NCBI RefSeq assembly: GCF_027214005.1
Contig: NZ_JAPWGY010000003.1
Location: 62,001-126,000, forward strand
Direction: 5' to 3'
Source: Kiloniella laminariae
GTDB lineage: Bacteria; Pseudomonadota; Alphaproteobacteria; Kiloniellales; Kiloniellaceae
Length of the DNA stretch: 64,000 nt
Every line of letters begins with the position of its first letter. Position 1 is the stretch's first letter. Made by a program: the position numbers and the translations under genes. Below the pieces are notes generated by a model. The model had not been told where the DNA came from. It saw only the letters and a list, made by a program, of their open reading frames with translations, and did no database searches. Of the stretch, positions 36,717-44,831 are shown in pieces.

Positions 36717-36731
36717 ATAATGCTGCATTAT
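36717..36731. promoter_or_regulatory. Candidate ArgP/LysG-type operator in front of lysE
   Basis: ATAATGCTGCATTAT is a 7-bp perfect palindrome around one central base. It lies 81 bp upstream of the exporter start codon, in the 116-bp gap before it, where an LTTR would bind to activate transcription. It has the T-N11-A form expected of LTTR sites. Binding by the ArgP-like protein at 39494 is inference. Confidence 0.55.
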
Positions 36732-36752
36732 CTCAACTAATGATCCTGTAAC

Positions 36753-37499
36753 TCAATCCATTGTCGTTCCTATCGGCCTGACCACCTCCATTACCAGCCG
36801 AGGGTTGGAAATTGTCCCTACACACCAGACATTCTGGTCATCCTGCAAGATTTCGTCATCCTTGGGATTAAGAACAAAGCCACGATTGCTTCCCCTGACC
36901 ATCCGACGAACAAGATGGGTCACATCTGCATTGGGGGAAAACCCGCTGATACCAGCAGAACTAAAGATACCCGCCGGTTCTGTACGGGGGAAGTCAACCA
37001 TACCTGTTCGCCTGTAAGCCATAGAATATCCCGGAGACCAGTCACTTAGGGCGCGGGCAACCGGGGCCCGGCAGCGGGTATCAGGCAAGCCATCCTGATA
37101 CAGCTCCCGGTTAACATCAAAGGACAGGGTCGCCTGCATGATGTGTGTCGCCCCGATGCTCTCGATATCGAACAGCATCATGGTCTGGAAGGCATGGCTG
37201 GTCCAGTGATGGCAGGGGAAAGGATCAGCCCCGGGATCAAAATAATTTTCATAACCAACAATCATCAAGGATGGATCAGAAGTATCTGGAGGATCATCCC
37301 CAAGCAGAAAACTTGACCCCGAGCCGTGGCGATTAAGTCCGTAACAGACACCGTATCGCCCATTATCAAAGACATGGCGCGTCCCCACTTCCGTCGGTGT
37401 CAGGGTCACAGTCGCGATCTCAAGCCGACTACAGGCAGATAATCCGGCTAAAAGTGTAATTGAGATAAACAGCCGTTTTGAAAGACAAAAGAGATTCAT
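36753..37499 (-). CDS. Putative lipoprotein, tandem copy 2 of a duplicated pair
   Basis: I do not recognise the family. From the ATG at 37499 (AGAAGG 9 bases upstream) the protein has 248 residues with a lipobox LSAC at C23, so it should be a lipidated envelope protein. After the anchor comes EIATVTLTPTEVGTRHV, then LMIVGYENYFDPGADPFPCH, ATHIMQATLSFDVNRE, VTHLVRRMVRGSNRGFVLNP, KDDEILQDDQNVWC and a PIGTTMD end. The many beta-strand-like stretches suggest a carbohydrate-binding or DNRLRE-like jelly-roll fold, which is a guess. The neighbour at 37636 is the same length and clearly homologous. Confidence 0.8.
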   Translation of the reverse strand: MNLFCLSKRLFISITLLAGLSACSRLEIATVTLTPTEVGTRHVFDNGRYGVCYGLNRHGSGSSFLLGDDPPDTSDPSLMIVGYENYFDPGADPFPCHHWTSHAFQTMMLFDIESIGATHIMQATLSFDVNRELYQDGLPDTRCRAPVARALSDWSPGYSMAYRRTGMVDFPRTEPAGIFSSAGISGFSPNADVTHLVRRMVRGSNRGFVLNPKDDEILQDDQNVWCVGTISNPRLVMEVVRPIGTTMD

Positions 37500-37523
37500 C
37501 GGTAACATCCTTCTCTTGTGAAA

Positions 37524-37590
37524 AAGGAAACGTTCCGGAGACCAAACCTATTTTTCCAGAATAAAAAACTACTCACCTATCGCGAGTATA
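37524..37590 (-). promoter_or_regulatory. Conserved promoter/leader of lipoprotein copy 2
   Basis: On the minus strand the segment runs from a TATACTCGC -10-like element (37590 downward) to TTTCCTT near 37524. The segment upstream of the other lipoprotein gene (38408-38468) shares the TATACTCGC element, TTCTGGAAAA, a GGTTTGGT/GGGTTGGT core and CGTTTCCTT in the same order. The duplication therefore included regulatory DNA. Confidence 0.6.
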
Positions 37591-37635
37591 ACATACTTGG
37601 CGACATCTTATTTGAGACAAGGCTTTGACCAGATT

Positions 37636-38382
37636 CTAGGGCATAAAGCCAATCGGCCTGACGATTTCCAGCTCCAGCCTGGGGTTCTCTATCGTACTGA
37701 CACACCATACATTCTGGTCATTACGCAAGATCTCGTCATCTTTGGGGTTGAGAACCACACCACGATTAGCCCCGCGCAGCATCCAGCGAATGATATGTGT
37801 CACATCAAGATCAGGAGATGTGTCACCGATTCCAGCAGAACTGAATCTTCCCCCTGGTTCGGTGCGGGAAAAGGGAACCATCCCTTCGCGTCCTCTGGCA
37901 TTTGAATAACCTTCAGACCAGTCGTCCTGTATCCGCGCGACAGGTGCTTCACAGCGACTGCTTAACAAACCGTCCTTGTAATGCTCTCTGATAATATCAA
38001 AGGACAGGGTCGCCTTCATGATGTGGGTAGCTCCGGTACTCTCCACATCAAACAGCATCATGGTTTGAAAGGCATGACTGGCCCAGTGATGGCAAGGAAA
38101 GGGATCTGCCCCTTGCAGAAAATAGTTTTCGTAACCAACAATCATCAGCGAAGGATCTGTCAGGTCAGGGGGATCAACATCTCTCAACAGAAAGTTTGAT
38201 CCTCTGCCATGGCGGTCCAACCCATGGCAAACACCATACCTGCCGTTTGCCAGTACATGCCGTGTGCCGACCTCGGTCGGCGTCAGTGTTACCGTCGCAA
38301 TCTCCAACCGGCCGCAACCGAAAAGACCAAAGGACAGCAACAGCAAAACCAGACAGCCTTTAAAGAAGAACAAGATATGCAT
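37636..38382 (-). CDS. Putative lipoprotein, tandem copy 1 of a duplicated pair
   Basis: A 248-residue homologue of the product at 36753, the same length, with lipobox LFGC at C23. The segment just after the anchor, EIATVTLTPTEVGTRHV, is identical in both copies, and DPSLMIVGYENYF, DPFPCHHW, SHAFQTMMLFD and LNPKDDEIL are also shared. Four to six cysteines recur at matching places, so disulfides in an exported domain are likely. The function is unknown. A 136-bp gap containing the second promoter/leader copy separates the two genes, so each probably has its own promoter. Confidence 0.8.
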   Translation of the reverse strand: MHILFFFKGCLVLLLLSFGLFGCGRLEIATVTLTPTEVGTRHVLANGRYGVCHGLDRHGRGSNFLLRDVDPPDLTDPSLMIVGYENYFLQGADPFPCHHWASHAFQTMMLFDVESTGATHIMKATLSFDIIREHYKDGLLSSRCEAPVARIQDDWSEGYSNARGREGMVPFSRTEPGGRFSSAGIGDTSPDLDVTHIIRWMLRGANRGVVLNPKDDEILRNDQNVWCVSTIENPRLELEIVRPIGFMP

Positions 38383-38407
38383 CGCTTACTTCCTTTTCAA
38401 AAAAGAT

Positions 38408-38468
38408 AAGGAAACGCTTCTGATACCAACCCGATTTTCCAGAAAAACGCTCAATCTTTGCGAGTATA
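38408..38468 (-). promoter_or_regulatory. Conserved promoter/leader of lipoprotein copy 1
   Basis: The minus strand carries TATACTCGC (from 38468), then TTTTTCTGGAAAATCGGGTT and GCGTTTCCTTATC. It matches the segment at 37524-37590 in order and spacing. No good -35 hexamer could be fixed in either copy, so an alternative sigma factor or an activator may be needed. Confidence 0.55.
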
Positions 38469-38548
38469 TTCTGTTTTTTCTCACTGTAGCTGTGTCAAAC
38501 GCATCATTCTTTTTGACTGCGTCCCCCTACCCAGGCCAGATCCCTTCC

Positions 38549-39196
38549 TCAGACTTCCTCTTCCTCGACAGTCCAGGGCTCAGCTTTCCCCGCAGCCTCC
38601 CATTCCTGCCATGCCGGCAGCGCAGTCATCGCCTCAGAATAACGCAACACAACAGGATCATCACTAAGGGCATAAACGGAGATACGGTTCACAACTGGGG
38701 CAAACATGGCGTCTGCATTGGTAAAACTGCCGAAGAGGAAGGGGCCACCGGAATGTTCGAGACACTCGCGCCAGATATTCACGATACGCTTTACATCTCT
38801 GCCTGTCGCTTCTGAAATCGGGATCGCGCCGACCTCCCGCCGCATGTTCATAGGACATTGGGAACGCAGGGCTGAAAAACCACCATGCATTTCATGGGCA
38901 ATGGACCGTGCCCAGGCGCGGTCAGCCTGATCTTCGGGCCAGAGCCCCGCTGCCGGGAAGCGCTCGGCCAGATATTCCAGAATAGCCAGCGACTCCCACA
39001 CGGTAAGTTTGCCGTCTTGTAACACCGGAACCTTTTTGCTGGGGGAAAAACTGGCAAATTTTGGATTGCCTGCGGCAAAGTCAAACGGCGAAAGCTCTTC
39101 TGTAAAATCGACCCCCTTGACCTTCAGTGCGATCCAGGGACGTAAGGACCAGGACGAATAATTCTTGTTCCCGATGATAAGTTTCAGCTTGCTCAT
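38549..39196 (-). CDS. Glutathione S-transferase family protein
   Basis: A 215-residue GST with thioredoxin-like N-terminus (LIIGNKNYSSWSLRPWIALK, KKVPVLQDGKLTVWESLAIL) and helical C-terminal domain. The NYSSWSLRPW start is the one found in a bacterial GST subgroup close to the zeta/maleylacetoacetate-isomerase-like proteins. The C-terminus ends in a short acidic run (VEEEEV). It lies between the tandem lipoproteins and the ArgP-type regulator and has no partner gene that would suggest a substrate. Confidence 0.9.
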   Translation of the reverse strand: MSKLKLIIGNKNYSSWSLRPWIALKVKGVDFTEELSPFDFAAGNPKFASFSPSKKVPVLQDGKLTVWESLAILEYLAERFPAAGLWPEDQADRAWARSIAHEMHGGFSALRSQCPMNMRREVGAIPISEATGRDVKRIVNIWRECLEHSGGPFLFGSFTNADAMFAPVVNRISVYALSDDPVVLRYSEAMTALPAWQEWEAAGKAEPWTVEEEEV

Positions 39197-39493
39197 GCTC
39201 TTCTCAATTCCTCTGATCTAATAGAAATCATTCTGGGCGTTGCCATGAAATCTCATGCTCTTTGTCAGCTTGTTGATGCCAACTATGGCAAGCCGGTCAT
39301 ACTCTTTCCAGACCAACACTCTATAAAAGACGGGTTTGGCAAAGAATACCTGAACTTTGACAGGACTCCCCACGATTACCCTCACCAAGGGCTTTCTCTT
39401 TGGCTTTTTGCCGAAAGTAAAACCGCAATTGGGATGACAATCACAAATCAGGTATCTAATGTTTTTTTATAAAAATAAGAGACCTTTATAATC
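39197..39493. other. GST-argP divergent region
   Basis: This 297-bp stretch separates two divergent genes. A 75-codon plus-strand frame at 39245-39472 has no ribosome-binding site and no family resemblance, so I treat it as noncoding. The last 30 bases before argP are A/T-rich. Confidence 0.45.
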
Positions 39494-40390
39494 ATGCTTG
39501 ATTACCGTTTGCTGGCAACACTGACCGCCATTCTCGAAGAAGGCAGTTTTGAAAAAGCAGCACAGAGACTTTTCATTACCCAGTCAGCCGTTTCGCAACG
39601 TCTGCGCCAGCTGGAAGACAATCTGGGGCAAACCCTGGTTGTCCGCAGCACTCCTCTTGCTGCGACCACTGCCGGGCAACGCCTGCTCAAGCATTACAAA
39701 CAGGTATCTCTGTTGGAAAGTGAGCTGGATGACGATCTTAAAGATCGTGGCGAAGCGGGATTCAACACACTGACCATCGGGCTGAATGCAGACTCGATCG
39801 GCACCTGGTTTCTCCCTGCGATCCAGAACTTTGTCCAGGACAACAAAATCCTGCTTGATCTCAAGGTGGATGATCAGGAACAAACACATCATCTCTTGCG
39901 CACAGGTGAGGTCCTGGGATGTATCAGCGCCAGCTCTTCTGCTGTGCAGGGATGTCGCTGTATTCCGCTTGGGCAAATGATCTATCGCCCCCTGGCTTCA
40001 CCGGACTTTGTTGAGAAATACGCTCCCAATGGCCTGACCACGGAAAATGCATCTCATATCCCGGTTGCGGTCTTTAACCGTAAAGACCCTCTGCAGCACC
40101 GTTATCTCGAACAAAGATTCGGCGTCACCCGGTTCCCCCACCACCTTATACCTGCCTGTGATGGCTTTATTTCTGCACTGGTCAAAGGCTTTGCCTATGG
40201 GCTTGTTCCCGATCAACAAAGCAAGGAGCTTATGCAAAACAAGGAACTCGTCAGCATCGACCCTGAGTGCGAAATCCCTGTCCCGCTGTACTGGCATGTC
40301 TGGAACCTGCAAACCAGCCTGATGCAACAATTGACCCGTTCATTAACAACGACTGCTCGGAAATCCTTAACCCCAATTATATCAGCTTAA
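39494..40390 (+). CDS. argP: ArgP/LysG-type LysR-family regulator
   Basis: A 298-residue LTTR of the ArgP (IciA)/LysG group, which senses arginine or lysine and activates the cognate LysE/ArgO exporter. It begins MLDYRLLATLTAILEEGSFE, with the helix-turn-helix AAQRLFITQSAVSQRLRQLE and VVRSTPLAATTAGQRLLKHY, all close to ArgP. Later ADSIGTWFLPAIQNF and HLIPACDGFISALVKGFAYG match the effector domain. The family's usual divergent neighbour is lysE; here that gene is at 36013-36636, separated by about 2.9 kb. Confidence 0.9.
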   Translation: MLDYRLLATLTAILEEGSFEKAAQRLFITQSAVSQRLRQLEDNLGQTLVVRSTPLAATTAGQRLLKHYKQVSLLESELDDDLKDRGEAGFNTLTIGLNADSIGTWFLPAIQNFVQDNKILLDLKVDDQEQTHHLLRTGEVLGCISASSSAVQGCRCIPLGQMIYRPLASPDFVEKYAPNGLTTENASHIPVAVFNRKDPLQHRYLEQRFGVTRFPHHLIPACDGFISALVKGFAYGLVPDQQSKELMQNKELVSIDPECEIPVPLYWHVWNLQTSLMQQLTRSLTTTARKSLTPIISA

Positions 40391-40528
40391 ATTTTTAAAA
40401 CCTTTGCTGATTGATTCCTTCCTAAATCGGCTTTTTTATCATTCATGCGTATCCAGGGTTGTTTTATACACACTTTCAACTATCTTCCTGCGCAAATTAT
40501 AGAAATCAAAATTTTAGGGGTATCTTCT

Positions 40529-41188
40529 GTGTTAGTAAAACTTCGAAATTTGCTCTTAGTCCTCAGCCTTGGGGTATTGGCTTCTGGCTGCGCTACAGGA
40601 CGGGGAGAAGTTGATGTTAAAGTAGCCGAAACCGCTAATCCTGCAGCTGGGATCGCCGTCAAAATTCTTGAAATTTCGGATAAACGACTTTTCGAAATAT
40701 CCCCGAAGCAACCTTCAGTTCCGTCATTGAAAAACAAAGAAGATTACGAAAACCCAGAGGTTAAAGCCCGAGCGATTGCCAGAAAACGCAACAGCTATGG
40801 AATAGCCTTGGGTGACATTGTATTACCCGAAGGAAAGACTGTCTCTCAACTCGTACAGGCCGCATTAGAAAACGGGCTAAAAGAATCAGGATATCATATT
40901 GTTAACAGCGAACAGTCCGATTACGAAAACGTCCTTGTTTTAGAAGCTGATATCACAGAATATTGGGCATGGTTCAATCCAGGTTTCTGGTCTGTAACAG
41001 CTACTCATCGTGCGCGTGTTGAACTTATTGGTGACTGGCCCCTGATAAACGAAGAAAGAACCATAACAGGAGAAGGTCAGTCTTCAGGGATGGCGATCAC
41101 GACCAAGCAATGGCAGGAAGCTTTGGAGGAAGGGACCGAGAATTTGAGTAAAGATCTCCAGAAAAAATTAAAACAACCTGGCAGCTAA
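40529..41188 (+). CDS. Putative lipoprotein of unknown function
   Basis: From a GTG at 40529 (AGGGG 9 bases upstream) the protein has 219 residues. It begins with a lipoprotein signal peptide LRNLLLVLSLGVLASGC, lipid-modified Cys at 21. The mature part has a charged segment (SLKNKEDYENPEVKARAIAR) and alternating beta/alpha pattern with VSQLVQAALENGLKESGYHI, reminiscent of YajG-like lipoproteins, though I would not assign that family firmly. A frame extension to an ATG at 40445 would bury the signal peptide, so it was not chosen. Confidence 0.75.
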   Translation: MLVKLRNLLLVLSLGVLASGCATGRGEVDVKVAETANPAAGIAVKILEISDKRLFEISPKQPSVPSLKNKEDYENPEVKARAIARKRNSYGIALGDIVLPEGKTVSQLVQAALENGLKESGYHIVNSEQSDYENVLVLEADITEYWAWFNPGFWSVTATHRARVELIGDWPLINEERTITGEGQSSGMAITTKQWQEALEEGTENLSKDLQKKLKQPGS

Positions 41189-41266
41189 GTTGATCTAATC
41201 GATCTCATTCTCGTAACCATCTTTCTTGAATATTGCAGAACAGCTGCGACCATAGAGAGACGTCTA

Positions 41267-42067
41267 ATGGACAACAGGAAATTTTACACTGAAGCCAACC
41301 GCGAATCATGGGATGAAGCCGCCCCGAAACATCGCGCTGCCAACCAGGAACAGCTGCTGCAGGACGTGCAGCAGCGTGATTTCAATCCCCTGGCAGACTA
41401 TCTTCAGGAAAGCCTTGCTCTGGTTGGGGTAAAAAACAAGAAGATCATCCAGCTCTGCTGTAACAATGGCAAAGATGTGCTGGCTGTACAAAAGATGGGT
41501 GCCCGGAGTTCGGTTGGTGTAGACGCGGCCCCTGCCTTCATCGAGCAGGGCAGAGAACTGGTCGAGGCTGCGGGACTTCAGGATGTCATGCAACTGATCG
41601 CCAGCGATGTCTATGACCTGCCGAAAGAGCTGGCCGGGCAGTTTGATATCGTGCTCACCACCGTCGGCGTCATGAGCTGGATGCCTGATATTAAAGATTT
41701 CTTCCGGGTTGTTCACAGCCTGCTTAAACCCGGAGGCCACTACGTCGTCGAGGAAATGCACCCGGTTCTTTTAATGTACGAACCTGACGAAAATGGAACT
41801 TCCAGACCGCTTTATTCCTACTTCCGAACAGAACCCTGGAAAGAAACTGACGGGCTGGATTATTTCAACCATGAAAATTACGACGCCAAACCCTGTTACA
41901 GTTTTCAACACAAGATGGATGATATTCTGATGGCGGGAATCAATAACGGCATGTCCTTGAAACACATCAAGGAAATCGATCGGGATATTTCAAATTTCTG
42001 TCAGGACCTGCAACACCAGAAAGCCGTACCACCGCTTGGTTTTACCATGGTGATGCAAAAGTCCTGA
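41267..42067 (+). CDS. Class I SAM-dependent methyltransferase
   Basis: A 266-residue protein with SAM motif I IIQLCCNNGKDVLAVQKMGA (Cys-Cys-Asn in place of the usual Gly-rich loop), GVDAAPAFIEQGRELVEAAG, FDIVLTTVGVMSWMPDIKDF and LLKPGGHYVVEEMHPVLLMY. The CCNNGKD variant is seen in a group of small-molecule methyltransferases. The substrate is unknown. It converges on rlmN with 23 bp between the stops. Confidence 0.88.
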   Translation: MDNRKFYTEANRESWDEAAPKHRAANQEQLLQDVQQRDFNPLADYLQESLALVGVKNKKIIQLCCNNGKDVLAVQKMGARSSVGVDAAPAFIEQGRELVEAAGLQDVMQLIASDVYDLPKELAGQFDIVLTTVGVMSWMPDIKDFFRVVHSLLKPGGHYVVEEMHPVLLMYEPDENGTSRPLYSYFRTEPWKETDGLDYFNHENYDAKPCYSFQHKMDDILMAGINNGMSLKHIKEIDRDISNFCQDLQHQKAVPPLGFTMVMQKS

Positions 42068-42090
42068 AAAGGATTCAGGCCGTCAAAAGC

Positions 42091-43251
42091 TTACTCGGCG
42101 GCACAAGGTTTTTTGGTTTTGCGCTTGCGCTCTGATTCAGATTTAAGCTGACCACAGGCAGCAAGAATATCTTCGCCTCGTGTCGTGCGGACAGGTGCGG
42201 AAACTCCCTGCTCAAACAGGTAATCTGAAAAACGGCGAATCTGGTTCTTTGAGGAGCATTCAAAAAACGACCCCGGCCAGGGATTGAAAGGGATCAGGTT
42301 GATCTTGGCCGGAATCCCCTTGAGGATCCTGATCAGGTTTTTGGCGTCTTCCAGCGAATCATTTACATCCTTGAGCATCACATATTCAAAGGTAATGCGC
42401 CGGGCATTGCTGACACCGGGATACTCACGGCAGGCTTGTAACAGCTCGGCCAGGGGATACTTGTTATTGATCGGCATGATTTTGCTGCGCACTTCATCCG
42501 TGACCGCATGCAAAGACACCGCCAGATTGACATTCAGTTCTGCGCCACAGCGCCGGATTTCCGGCACAACACCAGATGTGGAGAGAGTAATCCTGCGACG
42601 GGAAATGGAAAGACCTTCACCGTCCATTACAATCTTCAGAGCCTGCGCTACATTCTCGTAGTTATACAGAGGCTCGCCCATCCCCATCATCACGATGTTG
42701 GTGACACGGCGACCTTCTGCCGAACTCGGCCATTCCTCCATCGCGTCCCGGGCCATGATAATCTGGGATACGATCTCGTTCGGAGAAAGGTTGCGCACCA
42801 GAGGCTGAGTACCAGTATGACAGAACTTGCAGGTCAGGGTGCAACCGACCTGAGAAGATACGCAAAGCGTGCCCCGGTCTTCCTCGGGAATAAAGACGGT
42901 CTCGACTTCATTACCGTCAGCAAAACGCAGCAACCATTTACGCGTGCCATCAACCGAAATCAGATCTTCAACAATTTCTGGCCGCCCGACCACATAGGCT
43001 TCTTCCAGCTTGGCCCGAAAGGGTTTGCCAAGCGAGGTCATCACATCGAATGAACTGGCACCATGATTATAAATCCATTGCCACAGCTGTTTCGCCCGGA
43101 ATTTTGGTTCGCCCAGCTCAAGAACTTCCGCTTCAAGCTGCTCTCGCGAAAGACCGACCAGAATTTTTCGTCCATCCGCAGCCAGTGCCAAAGGCGGGGC
43201 AAAGGCCTTTGCATGACCGCGTGTTGCGATATCCGGGGTTGCTGTGGTCAT
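42091..43251 (-). CDS. rlmN: Dual-specificity 23S rRNA/tRNA adenine-C2 methyltransferase RlmN
   Basis: Radical-SAM enzyme that makes 2-methyladenosine at A2503 of 23S rRNA and A37 of some tRNAs. The 386-residue protein has the Cx3Cx2C cluster motif in [15 protein letters not shown], a preceding substrate region ([20 protein letters not shown]), [32 protein letters not shown] and the catalytic C-terminal Cys in [12 protein letters not shown] short basic tail ([13 protein letters not shown]) follows. The IalB-family gene upstream is a frequent neighbour in alphaproteobacteria. Confidence 0.97.
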   Translation of the reverse strand: MTTATPDIATRGHAKAFAPPLALAADGRKILVGLSREQLEAEVLELGEPKFRAKQLWQWIYNHGASSFDVMTSLGKPFRAKLEEAYVVGRPEIVEDLISVDGTRKWLLRFADGNEVETVFIPEEDRGTLCVSSQVGCTLTCKFCHTGTQPLVRNLSPNEIVSQIIMARDAMEEWPSSAEGRRVTNIVMMGMGEPLYNYENVAQALKIVMDGEGLSISRRRITLSTSGVVPEIRRCGAELNVNLAVSLHAVTDEVRSKIMPINNKYPLAELLQACREYPGVSNARRITFEYVMLKDVNDSLEDAKNLIRILKGIPAKINLIPFNPWPGSFFECSSKNQIRRFSDYLFEQGVSAPVRTTRGEDILAACGQLKSESERKRKTKKPCAAE

Positions 43252-43415
43252 GACTCATCATCCTTCATGGCAGAATCTTGGTCTGCATTTGAGGTTTAGA
43301 TAAAGCGACTCACGCAAGGATTCAAGTGGATTCGCCCTGCAATCCCTGCATGGCTGTCCGTTACCAGCCCTTTTCCTGCCGACTCTGCCCCTGGCTGGAA
43401 CTGCCGAATATTGAG

Positions 43416-43958
43416 TTATTTTTTACCACAGGCCTGGTTAATGGATCGGTAAGCTGCTGAAAAACCACTGAGAGAATAGGTATCTTTTGTTTTGGTATCC
43501 CGGGAAGAAACCCCATGAACGATCAGTTCTGCACCCTTGATCATTGCATTGATAATTTTCTCATCATCGGCAATGTCATAAGCCCAAGCCCAGTCTTCCT
43601 CAGTAAAAAAGGTGAACCTGGATTTTCCGACATTCAGAACCGCATCACTTTTTGGCTTGAAGGTGTACCCAGTCTGAATGCTGACCTCATTCCAACGCTG
43701 ATCTGCAACCCTGTGAGATACCATCAGGTAGATATCGCCGCGTTTAGAATAGCTTCCCTCTGCTTTTTTGGGGGCTGAAAGCATATAACAAACCTTCTGC
43801 CCATCCTCATTATAGCTGTATGACGTCCAGTCCCTGTGCTGGGCAATCACCTTGACTCCCTGGGCCTGTACGCCAGTAGAAAAAGCAATTGCGGTAAAAG
43901 CAACAGCCGCCATAAAAGTAGTACGGATAGCAGAATACATAGTCACAAATCTTCTCAT
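43416..43958 (-). CDS. Invasion-associated locus B (IalB) family exported protein
   Basis: An exported protein of 180 residues with a signal peptide (MAAVAFTAIAFSTGVQAQG). The mature part has the IalB pattern: DWTSYSYNEDGQKVCYMLSA, GDIYLMVSHRVADQRWNEVS, FTEEDWAWAYDIADDEKIIN and GFSAAYRSINQACGKK with a conserved pair of cysteines. IalB was named in Bartonella, but homologues are widespread in free-living alphaproteobacteria and are envelope proteins of unclear function. The ATG at 43958 (GGGAAAAAG upstream) is preferred; one at 43940 is possible. It lies upstream of rlmN on the same strand. Confidence 0.88.
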   Translation of the reverse strand: MRRFVTMYSAIRTTFMAAVAFTAIAFSTGVQAQGVKVIAQHRDWTSYSYNEDGQKVCYMLSAPKKAEGSYSKRGDIYLMVSHRVADQRWNEVSIQTGYTFKPKSDAVLNVGKSRFTFFTEEDWAWAYDIADDEKIINAMIKGAELIVHGVSSRDTKTKDTYSLSGFSAAYRSINQACGKK

Positions 43959-44125
43959 CTTTTTCCCAATTACGCCCAAGCTACAATATTGTCAGGCCTT
44001 TGTCCGATTGTTCCGAGGCTAGGCTACAAAAAGGGAAATTCTGTGGCAGCCCCAAAAGATAACCATAAAGATTATCAGAACCATCTGCACCGAACTCAGC
44101 ACCGGCCTCAGTAAGGGCCAACAAA

Positions 44126-44680
44126 TCAGTTCTGGTCTTTACGGGTACGAAGCAACTGCCCTCCCTGGAAATGTTCCGGCAGGGGAACAATTTTTGCCCG
44201 GGGATTGACAGGTCTGGCAGGAAATTTCCCGGTCGAGATCAAACGATCATAGAGCACAATTGCACCAGCAACGCCAACATTGACGCAGAACTTCATAGGA
44301 ATTTTCACAATAAAGTCACAGCGGGCCTGCATTTCAGGCGAGAGACTTCCTTTTTCCGGACCAAGAACATAGGCAGCCTGAAGCGGATGACAAAAACTGG
44401 GCAATTCAATTGATTCATCCGTCAACTCGACGCCGACCAGCTTCACCCCCTTGGGCAAAACCATTTCGTCAACAGTTGCATAGTTATACAGCGGCAGGGT
44501 TTTGGGCGCATCAGATGTATCGGACTGTTTGACTTTCCGGCTGTCATAGTTCGGCGCAACGGTAAAAAAGAAGCTAGCGCCAAAACTATGGGCGGAGCGA
44601 AGCAGATTTCCCAGATTCATGGGCTTGCTGCCGCCTTCGACACCCATGCCGAAAAATCCCTTCATTGTTCTATCTGCCAT
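44126..44680 (-). CDS. SpoU/TrmH-family RNA 2'-O-methyltransferase
   Basis: A compact 184-residue SPOUT methyltransferase without an extra RNA-binding domain. Motif 1 is MNLGNLLRSAHSFGASFFFT, motif 2 is AYVLGPEKGSLSPEMQARCD and motif 3 is IKIPMKFCVNVGVAGAIVLYDR-like (IPMKFCVNVGVAGAIVLYDR), forming the SAM knot. The C-terminus is basic. The ATG at 44680 is chosen; the frame runs 46 codons further upstream without conservation. It is divergent from the asparaginase gene. The RNA target is not known. Confidence 0.88.
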   Translation of the reverse strand: MADRTMKGFFGMGVEGGSKPMNLGNLLRSAHSFGASFFFTVAPNYDSRKVKQSDTSDAPKTLPLYNYATVDEMVLPKGVKLVGVELTDESIELPSFCHPLQAAYVLGPEKGSLSPEMQARCDFIVKIPMKFCVNVGVAGAIVLYDRLISTGKFPARPVNPRAKIVPLPEHFQGGQLLRTRKDQN

Positions 44681-44831
44681 CGTCTTTACCAGGTCCTTCT
44701 TAACTCTGTTAATCTTTGTTGCTTTCCGCCTATAATGCGAGCGCCAAAGAATCAATACCAAAGAATCATCGGCTGAATCGGTTTTCCAACCAGAAAACAG
44801 GGTCAACTGTCTTAACAAAAAGAGTTTTCAC

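Noticed and set aside
39245-39472. 75-codon plus-strand frame between GST and argP
   Set aside because: It has no ribosome-binding site and no recognisable similarity.
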